NCBI GenBank assembly: GCA_025526935.1
Contig: JAHLKD010000062.1
Coordinates: forward strand, 269,820 to 333,819
From: Cladochytrium replicatum
Lineage: Eukaryota; Chytridiomycota; Chytridiomycetes; Cladochytriales; Cladochytriaceae
Length of the DNA stretch: 64,000 bases
Direction of reading: 5' to 3'
In this document: in pieces, positions 10,422 through 19,776 of the stretch
How positions within the stretch are numbered: position 1 is the first letter of the stretch
Layout: the number at the start of each line of letters is the position of its first letter
The notes under the pieces: model-generated
The model's input: only the letters and a program-made list of their open reading frames with translations
Databases searched by the model: none
Told to the model about the DNA's origin: nothing
Made by a program: the position numbers and the translations under genes

Positions 10422-10890
10422 TGTTAAATTCTGTGTACCCTTGGAGGGCTTACCCATTGTTTTGTGCAATAGGCTTTTCTCTTGGGCTTGAGAAGTTTTT
10501 ATGCTATTGCTCGATTTATGTTTTGGGCAGTCATGCTGTTTATTTTCTTTATTGTAATTGTTGAATATTCTTCTGTGTGGGAATATTTATTGCGGTGTGA
10601 GGGTGGCTGGTTCCTTGAGACAGTGGAACAAACCAAACACTCACACACCACAGGTATAAATAAAGGAGACAGTGGAACAAACCAAACACTCACACACCAC
10701 AGTCTTCCTGGTTAGCAATCCCAGCCTTGATTTGTATTAGCCACAGAGTGCTTGTGTGCAACAAGGGAATTTGCTTTATCATCACCCCATATTCAACTGG
10801 GCCAAGAGACGGAACCTGGAGCTGTTGTGCTAGCTAAAGTACAGCTAAACACGCCCTACCGCTGCCAGGAGAAGCCCTTGGTTTTTAACA
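10422..10890 (+). repeat. 5' LTR of the Gypsy-type element
   Basis: 469 bp, starting TGTTAAATTC and ending GGTTTTTAACA. Compared by eye with the 3' LTR it shows no difference. It contains a direct duplication of a ~37-bp block (about 10617-10652 and 10666-10701) separated by a TATAAATAAA box. A diverged, truncated relative lies at 59558-59922. Confidence 0.95.
10655..10664 (+). promoter_or_regulatory. TATA-like box in the LTR
   Basis: TATAAATAAA between the two copies of the 37-bp duplication; probably the LTR core promoter, though it could also serve as a poly(A) signal (AATAAA). The same box is in the 3' LTR at about 14310 and in the LTR fragment near 59790. Confidence 0.5.
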
Positions 10891-11038
10891 GGTGGTGGTT
10901 TCATCCAGGACCCACCATTTTTGGACCTTTTTGTGCGTTTACTCAGGAACGTATTACCGGCTACACAAACACTTCCCTGATTACTCAGAATTACGGGCGA
11001 TCAGTTTCGATTATTTTACGCATTTTTCTGAGCACAAT

Positions 11039-14020
11039 ATGTCGACAACTTCGAGGGTTCAGGATCGCTTGGCGAGGGCTCATGTTGGACAGCCTTTGGA
11101 ACCTCGGGAACGATTGCGGCATCTTGCGGAGCGCTTGGGGGAACCTCGCAATGCGTGGAGGAATGCGTTTTTGTTGATGTATTCATTGGAGGACGTTGCT
11201 GGATTTTTGGCCAGTATTGGATCTGGCCAGATCGCTGTCCCGAATGCACTTGTGGAATTGCTAAACCGTGCGCGTGAAGAGGGACGCGCTGAATCGGCCG
11301 TATCGCTCGAGCAGCTTGAAATCGAGAACGATGCACTTGTGATGCAGTGCTCGGCGCTTGCGGATAACTTGGTTCTGGCGACGGATCAGCTTGATCCCAT
11401 TGATGTTCCTGATGTCGAGGACGATGGAGAGAAGCGTTGGACTGATTCCCAGACCCAGACCGATTTTTGGGATGCCGATTTATCGAACCATGATGGAATT
11501 GGCCAAAACTTGGCAGACCTGCAGCAGGAACTGGCTAGTGCTTGTCGAGAGCTTCGCGTTGCACAGGAGAATGCAGCGGAAGCACGGCGCAAGGCAGCCA
11601 GTGCTGCAGCGGAGCTAGAGACGGCTCGATCGGTGGAGGCAAAGCGAGTTTCAGCTCTGGATGACTTGGAGAAGCAGTTGAAGGTGTCCCAAGAGCTTGC
11701 CAGCCAACTCCGCATCGAGGCCGAACTGGTAGAGGCGGAATTGGCCTCAGTGAAGGCTGCCGGAGCCAGTCTTCGCACTCGTTTGGATCGCGCCAACATA
11801 CCCGACGGCGAAATGGCGCAGCAGAGCGGGCGTGGGAGCGAGGTCTCTTCACAAAACGAAAATGGACCTCCAACGTTGGCAGATCGATTTTGTGGTCTGT
11901 GGCGAGCAGAATGCAGGGCCAACCACAAATTGCGTGAAGCTTTGGATTTATCAATTGCTGAATGTGACAGATTGAAGAGGGATCGTGATCAGATTCGAGC
12001 ATTACTTGCAGTGTCATCATCATCTGACGATCAGCACTCCGATATGCAAGAGCTTGGACCAAAGGACTCGGCATCACAACAAGCTTCCCCAGTTTTACCA
12101 TCTGCCCAATTTGTTTTGAAAGATGCAGCTGTACCAACAGTGAAAACACTTGGAACTAGTGATTATCATGGACCTACAGCGGATGTTTTCCAGAGCTTTC
12201 CAGTTGGCCAATCTTCCCCTCCACAGGGAAACATTGGACTGGAAATTGTTTCAGCACTCCAACAAACTGGGCTTCTCACCAAACGATCAGAGAAGTTAGA
12301 CCAGAATGCTCTAAACAGCATACCTCTTTTTGCTGGGACTTCTTCTTCAGGCCAGGCTGATGATGCCAGCTCAAATGAGTTAGGGAAGTTTTTCAAAGCA
12401 GTGACAAAAGTTGCAATTAGTCAAGCTTGGACAGAACCAATGCAAGCTCAAGCTATGGTGCTACGGTTCAAAGATAATTCTGCAGTGTCACGCTGGTGGG
12501 ACGATCGTGATGAACAGTGGAGGCGTGAGCGTGTTCAGGATTTGGAAAAGCCAGCACAGCGTTATCTAGCAATTATAGAAAAAAATAATGGAGATTTGAA
12601 GCAGTGCAGTGAGCAAGAGCGAGTCTTTGCCACCTCTTGGGAATTTATAGATAATATTCTGTATCATAATGCTGGAGGTTGGAAGGTATTTGTACCAACT
12701 GAGGTTGCCAAAGCAACTATCCTCCAGGATAGACATGAAAGAGGTGGTCATTTTTCTGCTGAAAAAATGTTTGCTGCATTAGCTACAGTCTTCTGGTTTC
12801 CAAAGATGCTGCATAAGATCAGGAGATGGGTCAAAGGTTGCCAGGTGTGTCAAGATCATGCCCGAGCACCCCCTCATTCAACTTTCCTCCGGAATATTGC
12901 AGCCATAACTGGTCGTTGGGCTCATTCATCTTTAGACAATGCAGGTCCATTCTGTGGTTGTCATCCATTGATTGGCATTCTTGTTGTAGTCTGCTGCTTC
13001 TCTTCACGATGTCATCTCTACAAGTGTAACATCAACCCAACATCCGAAGAAGTTGGCAATTTGATATACGAGAGATATTATCCACTCCATGGTTTACCAG
13101 AGAGATTCACATCAGATAGAGGATCTGCCTTTGTTAGTGGGATGACGCAGACAGTCCTGAAGCGATTGGGAATCGAGCAGCATTCTAGTACAGCTCATCA
13201 TCCACAGGCTAATCCATATGCAGAGAGCACAGTGAAATTGGCAGTTGCAGTTCTATCCAAATTAGCTGATGCAGTGTACGATGGGGATGACTGTGGGTTA
13301 GCATGGGAGCGTTACCTTCCGATGGTTGAGTTCGCAATCAATTCACAAGTTCGAGCCAGTAATGAACCTTTGGGAGTTACCAGATTTGAACAGGATTTGG
13401 GATATAATCCCACTGGTCCAGGAGCCCTTATCGATTCGTCAGAACATCGTGCCCTACGGTCAGCTGATGCAGAAAGACTAGTCGATCGATTGAGGGAATT
13501 GCAAATCCAGTGCACTACACTTTATTCAGAATATCAGGAGTATTATAAAAGAGCTCAGGACACTAAGAGGCCAATTCCAATATTCAAAGTTGGAGACGAT
13601 GTTATGCTCACCACCAAGCATATGAAGTTCTATCAACGGAAACTATCGGAATCTTGGGTTGGTCCATTTGTCGTTGAGGAAGTGGGCAAGTATGACACCT
13701 ACCGTCTTGCACTTCCCAAAAAGTTTTCTCGTGTCAATCCTTGGTTTCATGTTTCAATGTTGAAGAAGCATGAACCTCCTGCTCCCCGGCAGCAAGGTCG
13801 AGATAGGCCAGAACCGGAGCTCGAAGAAGATGGTGAATGGTATGAAGTCGAACGAATAGTGGCTCACCGGAAACATCGCGGGAAACTCCTGTTTCGTGTG
13901 CGTTGGTTAGGCTATCCGCCCTCTGATGACTCCTGGGAACCTGCTGACGAACTGGAAGAACATTCAGCTGACACTGTTGCAGAGTACAAGGAGCGTGCAG
14001 GTGTTTTCATTCTTTTTTGA
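11039..14020 (+). CDS. Gag-integrase-chromodomain fusion polyprotein
   Basis: The open frame runs from 10892; the likelier start is the ATG at 11039 (MSTTSRVQDRL). Order: a gag-like N-terminus with heptad coiled coil (roughly residues 85-275, for example ACRELRVAQENAAEARRKAA), a capsid-like segment (SQAWTEPMQAQAMV, SRWWDDRDEQW), then directly an integrase zinc module (HERGGHF ... CQVCQDH), the catalytic core with D in SSLDNAGPF, D in TSDRGSAF and E in NPYAEST (D,D and exactly 35 residues to E), a GPY/F-type region (SESWVGPFVVEEV) and a chromodomain (YEVERIVAHRKHRGK, FRVRWLGYPPSDDSWEP). Protease, RT and RNase H are absent but the frame is continuous. The protein could target and integrate cDNA made by another element's RT; this is inference. 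Confidence 0.9.
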   Translation: MSTTSRVQDRLARAHVGQPLEPRERLRHLAERLGEPRNAWRNAFLLMYSLEDVAGFLASIGSGQIAVPNALVELLNRAREEGRAESAVSLEQLEIENDALVMQCSALADNLVLATDQLDPIDVPDVEDDGEKRWTDSQTQTDFWDADLSNHDGIGQNLADLQQELASACRELRVAQENAAEARRKAASAAAELETARSVEAKRVSALDDLEKQLKVSQELASQLRIEAELVEAELASVKAAGASLRTRLDRANIPDGEMAQQSGRGSEVSSQNENGPPTLADRFCGLWRAECRANHKLREALDLSIAECDRLKRDRDQIRALLAVSSSSDDQHSDMQELGPKDSASQQASPVLPSAQFVLKDAAVPTVKTLGTSDYHGPTADVFQSFPVGQSSPPQGNIGLEIVSALQQTGLLTKRSEKLDQNALNSIPLFAGTSSSGQADDASSNELGKFFKAVTKVAISQAWTEPMQAQAMVLRFKDNSAVSRWWDDRDEQWRRERVQDLEKPAQRYLAIIEKNNGDLKQCSEQERVFATSWEFIDNILYHNAGGWKVFVPTEVAKATILQDRHERGGHFSAEKMFAALATVFWFPKMLHKIRRWVKGCQVCQDHARAPPHSTFLRNIAAITGRWAHSSLDNAGPFCGCHPLIGILVVVCCFSSRCHLYKCNINPTSEEVGNLIYERYYPLHGLPERFTSDRGSAFVSGMTQTVLKRLGIEQHSSTAHHPQANPYAESTVKLAVAVLSKLADAVYDGDDCGLAWERYLPMVEFAINSQVRASNEPLGVTRFEQDLGYNPTGPGALIDSSEHRALRSADAERLVDRLRELQIQCTTLYSEYQEYYKRAQDTKRPIPIFKVGDDVMLTTKHMKFYQRKLSESWVGPFVVEEVGKYDTYRLALPKKFSRVNPWFHVSMLKKHEPPAPRQQGRDRPEPELEEDGEWYEVERIVAHRKHRGKLLFRVRWLGYPPSDDSWEPADELEEHSADTVAEYKERAGVFILF

Positions 14021-14076
14021 GTTTATCTGATGACATGAGCTTTGGTGACCCAAAAGCTCATCTTCGAGGGGGCACC

Positions 14077-14545
14077 TGTTAAATTCTGTGTACCCTTGGA
14101 GGGCTTACCCATTGTTTTGTGCAATAGGCTTTTCTCTTGGGCTTGAGAAGTTTTTATGCTATTGCTCGATTTATGTTTTGGGCAGTCATGCTGTTTATTT
14201 TCTTTATTGTAATTGTTGAATATTCTTCTGTGTGGGAATATTTATTGCGGTGTGAGGGTGGCTGGTTCCTTGAGACAGTGGAACAAACCAAACACTCACA
14301 CACCACAGGTATAAATAAAGGAGACAGTGGAACAAACCAAACACTCACACACCACAGTCTTCCTGGTTAGCAATCCCAGCCTTGATTTGTATTAGCCACA
14401 GAGTGCTTGTGTGCAACAAGGGAATTTGCTTTATCATCACCCCATATTCAACTGGGCCAAGAGACGGAACCTGGAGCTGTTGTGCTAGCTAAAGTACAGC
14501 TAAACACGCCCTACCGCTGCCAGGAGAAGCCCTTGGTTTTTAACA
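14077..14545 (+). repeat. 3' LTR of the Gypsy-type element
   Basis: 469 bp, TGTTAAATTC to GGTTTTTAACA, no visible difference from the 5' LTR; followed by the TSD TGATC at 14546-14550. Confidence 0.95.
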
Positions 14546-14563
14546 TGATCTCCCTGAATCTTG

Positions 14564-15094
14564 CTAGCTCCCGTGCTCGCCGTGCTGAATCAATGCACCC
14601 GCCCTGCCCAATTCATCAATGAGAGCCTTCTCTCGCACTTCTGCTGCGATGCGGGTCCTTCTCTCGTTCATTGCAGTCTCTTCAAGATCTTTTGTCATGT
14701 TCAACAGTCGTTCTGACTGTTTGAGGACCTGTTTTGTCCTTTCACGGTCCTCATCTGCTCGTTTGATGGTCGATTGGAACTCGTCAACCTTTGCAGTGAC
14801 GGGCATTCCTCTGTAAATGCCGTACTTGTGTCCCTGCCGCCTGTAAAAGTCCAGAAATGTTGTTTCCTTCTGAAAGGAAGAGCTTTTCAAGCACTCCATA
14901 CGATAGGCGTTTGCTGCTGTTATGAACTCCGTTCGTCCACTGCATTCATCGTGAATTTCGTTCAGGGCTTGACGAACTAGCTTGCTGTCAGAGTTAAGTC
15001 GGTCGATCAACCCTTGAAGAACAAATCTTGGGCCGCATTCATCACGATTTGTTTGACAGTTGCTGATGAAGTTGTTGAGTGTTGTTTCGTTCAT
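14564..15094 (-). pseudogene. hAT-borne second gene, 5' part (coiled coil)
   Basis: Minus-strand frame of 176 codons beginning MNETTLNNFISNCQ, with a helical N-terminal region, a HKYGIYRGMPVTAKVDEF stretch, and a long heptad coiled coil (RERTKQVLKQSERLLNMTKD). The frame stops 14 nt before the Gypsy TSD. A neighbouring frame (ARELARFREI) would run across the TSD into the 3' half at 10408, so there is either an intron or a one-base shift near 14600. Unrecognised family; same strand as the transposase and about 0.8 kb downstream of its stop. Confidence 0.55.
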
Positions 15095-15655
15095 AAAAGT
15101 TTTCCTTCTTTGTTTTTACTTTCAAAAAGAAAAAGTTCGGCTGAGGATAACAACAGGATTGTTGTTGATCCTCAGAATCGAACTTGCGACATGATGTTGA
15201 ATGGCTTGTGGTTTAACCCACGACGCTAGCTTTGTTGTTTTCCAAAAGTTTTATTTCTGTTTCTATTTCGGCCTCATGTTCTTCGACGAAAACTTCAAAA
15301 GCCAGCGTTCCAGAAAATTCCGGATCACCAGCAAACTTGAAGGGGACTTACCAAAGGAGGAAGGAGAGCGGCGCTGCTGACGTGGCAAGGACAAATTAAG
15401 GGAGGCTTTGTTGGGAATGGGAGAACCTATAAAAGGTGTGAGTCTTAAGCTTCCAATACATTGAACAAGTACCTCTTATCTGATCTTACCTGCCTACGAC
15501 GAAATTCTACAGAAGTCCTCCGAGTCGTAGCTGTGGCCGCTCACTTTGAATTTTCGATACCAAAGTCGTATGTCTGAAGCAGGACAGAGTCCGTCGATGA
15601 GCAAATAGTCAGCATCCCCAGTCGCGCCGGTTTCTTTGAAGGAGCTGTCGATTTG
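15095..15655. other. hAT internal spacer with hairpin and TATA motif
   Basis: No ORF. It contains an inverted repeat at 15142-15176 (CTGAGGATAACAACA paired with TGTTGTTGATCCTCAG, one bulge) beside a B-box-like GAATCGAAC on the minus strand, and a TATA box (CTATAAAAGG, about 15427) facing the plus strand. Confidence 0.5.
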
Positions 15656-15662
15656 ACATCTC

Positions 15663-15905
15663 AAGGCCAACACTTTCTCAACTCATTGACGGTACTTCAA
15701 TGATCTCTACCCAATACAACTAACCTCTCTATCAATGTTACTAGCAATAGGATTCTGTCCACCCGGACACTTTCTCAACTCATTGACGGTACTTCACTGA
15801 TACTTCACTGATCTCGATCAAGTACAACCAACCTCTCTACAAATACTACTTGTAATAGGATTCTGTCCAGGCGGTCGCTTTCTCAACTCCTGGACGGTAC
15901 TTCAA
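15663..15905 (-). repeat. Subterminal-type repeat array, three copies, left of transposase
   Basis: Three copies of the core ACTTTCTCAACTCATTGACG-GTACTT at about 15665, 15765 and 15875, spaced by segments ending in ATTCTGTCCACCCGGACACT. They are the reverse complement of the repeats at 18965-19580, so the transposase gene is flanked by oppositely oriented arrays. Likely transposase-binding sites, as subterminal repeats are in other hAT elements. Confidence 0.8.
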
Positions 15906-17245
15906 CAGATGAACAGTCTAAACAACAATTTATATTTAAAAGAGTGGGTTATCATCAGTTGCTTCCAACTCTAATACCACATCAAAATCCTCGCCAAAAT
16001 TATGCACCTTTACAAAATCCTCACTAACATCACTTTTTGAATCTAGGGAATCATTTTTGAACGGTTCTTCAGCACTCAATTGATGCAACCAGTCATGATG
16101 GCACATCAACGCATTTATTGTTCTTGGAGCAAGGCGGTTGCGAGTTGCAGGTACCAAATCAACCCCGGCTGAAAACTTTCGTTCGACTGGAGCGCTTGTT
16201 GCTGGTATTCCTAAATAGTCCATTGCCATCTGGCTTAGGGCTGGAAAGTTCACACTTCCAACGGTCTTCCACCAGTCCATAATATTGATTGGCTTCCCAT
16301 CAGAATCAATACCGCGGAGTACCTGATCGCCAAGATAGCGATCCAGCTCATCTTTTTCCTCAGGAATCTCTTCTTGCCAGATGAAAACGGATCTAATGGC
16401 TCTCAAGCGTTCAGCGTCCGTTTTTTTCTGTCTATCACCGGAAGCTCCGCTCGAATCGTGTCGAAGTTCTGGCGTGTTTCCAAAAACATCGGCACCACTG
16501 TTCTTGATTTTCCGTGACTTATACGATTCCTCCCAGACTTTCCGCACTAGGGTGACCTGATCCCTTCCTACATCTTTCTCCCAAGCCTTTGAAAATCGAT
16601 AATATTGATCCTTAAAACGAGGATCGAGTACCGTAGCAACTGCTAAACACGGGCTCTTAGCGATTGAGTAATATATTCTCAGCTTATCTAGTGCATTTCG
16701 AAATGCTTTGGTGAAAGTTTCATCTAATTCTGCATCCTCTAGGTCCTCCAGTTGGTCGATAAGATCGTTGTAAAATGGAATAACAAGCAGAAGTGTTGGA
16801 TATCTAGACCCCTCGATTGCCTTTGATATAACGTCGAAAACACTCAAACCATCCCGGATCTTCTGTAGGACCTCCCATTGCTTTGGATTTATTGACCAAT
16901 CTTTCAAAGAATCTTCAATCCAGCATATTTTGTCCATTGCCTCTCGTAGCTGTAAGGCTCGTTTGACCATATAGAACGTTCTATTCCAGCGAGTTGTCAC
17001 ATCGATAATTGGTAATAGAGGAACCAGTTTCACAAATCGGCACGAATCAATAAATGAGCTTCGTCGTTTTGGGGAAGACCGGATTCCTCTGACTAGCCGT
17101 CGAAGAAGGTTTATGACATTAACGCCGGAGTTATCGTCATTTGCGACTGTGTCCCCTGCGGGCGCGAATGTATCGATAAAATCCTTTGCTGCAAGATTGA
17201 TAATGTGTGCCATACACCGCATGTGTTGAGTTTCTGCAGACCACG

Positions 17246-17250
17246 CAATA
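17246..17250. repeat. 5-bp TSD of solo LTR
   Basis: CAATA on the left of the solo LTR, repeated at 17728-17732. Confidence 0.9.
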
Positions 17251-17727
17251 TGTTAAAAACCAAGGGCTTCTCCTGGCAGCGGTAGGGCGTCTTTAGCTGT
17301 ACTGTAGCTAGCACAACAGCTCCAGGTTCCGTCTCTTGGCCCAGTACCTGTTCTCCCAGGTGTGTATATGCCTAATACTCCGACAGGCTGTACACTACAC
17401 CCAAGCTGGTCAGGCAACCAGGGAATGCTGTGGTCAAAGACATTGGTCACATCAACTCCTATATTCAAGTGAACAGTGCGTGTGGGCATACCTGTGGTCA
17501 AAGACATTGGTCACATCAACTCAAAGGACCAAGCCACACCACATTCCCCACTAAATGCCAAGATCACTCCACACAGGACCTGCCAAACATGGATATAAAT
17601 ACATGAAATACAAGTCCATAAATAAGAATGAAGAGGGATTGACAAAAAAACTCTCAGGTCAAAGAGAAAAAAGACAACCCAAAGGATAACCCATATAGCA
17701 AACAGTCTGATATGCTAGTTTTTAACA
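17251..17727 (-). repeat. Solo LTR of a second, related LTR family
   Basis: 477 bp bounded by TGTTAAAAAC at both ends (inverted) with TSD CAATA. Read on the minus strand, its last ~110 bp, up to GAAGCCCTTGGTTTTTAACA, closely match the end of the Gypsy LTR at 10781-10890, but the rest is different. It holds a 30-bp direct duplication (17429-17458 and 17493-17522, beginning TGTGGTCAAAGACATTGGTC). Formed by LTR-LTR recombination of a complete element, or a single-LTR insertion. Confidence 0.9.
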
Positions 17728-18964
17728 CAATATCCCTATCTTCCAAGAGCGTCTCCAGCTTAGCACTCATGGTAAAGTTGTTTGAACCGTTGTCGGTTGT
17801 AATGCACAATAAGCGTTCACCCGATAGCATGCCAAATTCATCCAGACACTTGATAAGCTGACTAGCCATGGCGACGCCTTCATGCTTTCCAACCATCGGA
17901 ATCATCTGCAGCAGCAAGTCCTGCAGCTCCCATTCTTTCGTGATGAAGTGGGCAGTAATTCCAAGAAAAGAAATCTGGTTCTTCGATGTCCAACAGTCAG
18001 CTGTTATTGATACTTTTGAAGGCGAACCAACAATCAGACCTTTAATGAGCTCCTTCTGCCTATCGTAAAGATCCATCTCCTTTTGCTTCACTGCTTTTGC
18101 CGTCTTTGGTGTATAGTTTGGCTGAAAAGTCTTCAGCATGCTGACAAAGAACTCGTTCTCCACAACAGTAAAAGCCTGATTGTCTGCAGCAATCCAGTCC
18201 AAAATTGACCGCCACGCTACGTCTGGATTGAACACAAAGTTTTGCTCCTTCTCCTGCGAGCCGAAATTCAATGTCTGTTGTCCCTTGGGGACGATGTCCA
18301 ACAGTCCAAGCGACCTGGCAATACTTCCATGGTGGTTTTTCAGATGCCGGAGGAAGTTTTTTGTTGATCCCGTCTTATCGACCTTCTGGCTCCACTTGCA
18401 TTTCGCAACCAAACATGTTCTCAGACTATTATCAACCTTATAGTAATCCTTCGCTATGCCGCCTCGACTACCTCTACAGTCCGACATGCTATCAACATCT
18501 GCGTCTGATGAAAGCATAGATGGTTGAACTGATCCAGCTGCAGGCTCCTGTCGCACTGAAGAGTCAGCAAAACTAACGTCGGCAGGAAGCTCTGGTGCAT
18601 GCTGAGAAGCCGGGCCCAACTCGCTGGAGTCATTGGAAGAAGATGTGGAGCTCGGCTCTCGAGCGCTGTTGTTGCCACCGTGTCCTGATACACGTCTGCG
18701 TTTGTCCTGCATGATGTTCCCCTCGCTGGACGCCTCTGAAATTTGGGGGGCTGGCAGACTTCGCTTCCGTGTGTCAAGCGGATGACTGTCCACCAGTCTT
18801 TGGCTTGCGTCGGACGCTGCCTTACGCTTTGGTTTAACAAAGGCGGCGTCCATTTTTGCTGTGGTGTGGCTGGAACGTTACCGACTCTAATGTCCAGGTG
18901 CACAGAAAGCACAGCTCTCGAGGTCTGTCGTGGTAGAAATTGTTTGTTACAGAACTTCCGTTGT

Positions 18965-19580
18965 GACTTCTTGGAAAGTGTCCGGGTGGACAGAATCGTA
19001 TTGCTAGTAACATTGATAGAGGTTAGTTGTACTGGGTAGAGATAACTGAAGTACGTCAATGAGTTGAGAAAGTGTCCGGGTGGACAGAATCCTATTGCTA
19101 GTAACATTGATAGAGAGGTTAGCTGTATTGGGTAGAGATCACTGAAGTACCGTCAATGAGTTGAGAAAGTGTCCGGGTGGACAGAATTTTATTGCTAGTA
19201 ACATTGATAGAGATGTTAGTTGTACTTGATAGAGATCACTCAAGTACCGTCAATGAGTTAAGAAAGTGTCCGGGTGGACAGAATCTTATTGCTAGTAACA
19301 TTGATAGAGATGTTAGTTGTACTTGATAGAGATCACTCAAGTACCGTCAATGAGTTAAGAAAGTGTCCGGGTGGACAGAATCTTATTGCTAGTAACATTG
19401 ATAGAGAGGTTAGTTGTATTGGGTAGAGATAACTGAAGTACGTCAATGAGTTGAGAAAGTGTCCGGGTGGACAGAAAATACATGCCTCGATGTCTGTTGT
19501 GATGCAAAATTGTTTGATACATACAAAACTTATATTGCGTCTTCTTGGAAAGTGTCCGCGTGGACAGAAAGAACAATAGC
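18965..19580 (+). repeat. ~95-bp tandem subterminal repeats, about seven copies
   Basis: The core AAAGTGTCCGGGTGGACAGA recurs at about 18976, 19070, 19166, 19261, 19361, 19456 and 19548; units contain TATTGCTAGTAACATTGATA and end in GTACCGTCAATGAGTTGAG. The core includes the near-palindrome GTCCGGGTGGAC. Located between the transposase start and the hAT right terminus, so promoter and transposase-binding functions are both plausible. Confidence 0.9.
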
Positions 19581-19761
19581 TTCGTTTTAGATTCTCTATC
19601 ACATCGGGTTTTACTCGGGTCTGACTTTTGACCCGAGAAGGGTTTTCCTACTGGACCCGATACCCGACCCGGATCCGACCCGAAAATTTTCCATGAAAAC
19701 CCGGCACTCGGGTCGGGTACATTTAGTCAATGGACCCGGACCCGACCCGAAAGACCCTAAA

Positions 19762-19776
19762 ACCCGCCGATCCTTA
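19762..19776 (-). repeat. hAT terminal inverted repeat, right
   Basis: ACCCGCCGATCCTTA on the plus strand, the inverted partner of 9272-9286; followed by the TSD GGCTGAAG at 19777-19784. Confidence 0.9.

Larger units (their letters stand above)
10422..14545 (+). mobile_element. Chromovirus-like Ty3/Gypsy element, internally deleted
   Basis: Two 469-bp LTRs bounded by TG...CA, a 5-bp TSD (TGATC), and a purine-rich tract GAGGGGGCACC directly before the 3' LTR. The 3.2-kb internal region carries one long ORF with a gag-like part, integrase and chromodomain, but no protease, reverse transcriptase or RNase H. No tRNA-complementary primer site was recognised after the 5' LTR. It is inserted in the second gene of the hAT element. 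Apparently identical LTRs and an intact ORF indicate a recent insertion. Confidence 0.92.
15936..18853 (-). pseudogene. hAT transposase with BED zinc finger, split by a solo LTR
   Basis: Start Met at 18853 (MDAAFVKPKRK). The N-terminal part contains a BED-type finger (CLVAKCKW ... FLRHLKNHHG), then ITADCWTSKNQISFLG and CITTDNGSNNF, which match the RNase H-like core of hAT transposases. At 17727 an LTR interrupts the frame; it resumes at 17250 with RCMAHIINLAAKDF. Removing the LTR and one copy of the TSD restores a single frame. The C-terminal half has ATVLDPRFKDQYYRF, the long helical insertion, and the dimerisation motif (MDWWKTVG, PATSAPVERKFSAG). Stop at 15936. Pre-insertion length is about 830 residues, normal for the family. 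This copy cannot encode an intact enzyme. Confidence 0.93.
9272..19776 (-). mobile_element. hAT DNA transposon, with nested LTR insertions
   Basis: Terminal inverted repeats are TAAGGTTCGGCGGGT at 9272-9286 and, on the other strand, TAAGGATCGGCGGGT at 19762-19776 (one mismatch), flanked by the 8-bp TSD GGCTGAAG. Subterminal zones at both ends are dense in GGGTC/GACCC motifs. Inside are a BED-finger hAT transposase (minus), a second gene of unknown function (minus), and arrays of a ~95-bp repeat in opposite orientations on the two sides of the transposase. After subtracting the Gypsy element and solo LTR with their TSDs, the hAT element itself is about 5.9 kb. It sits inside LINE A. Confidence 0.92.

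Noticed and set aside
15095-15240. tRNA gene on the minus strand within the hAT element
   Set aside because: A B-box-like GTTCGATTC and a hairpin are present, but acceptor, anticodon and T stems do not form.
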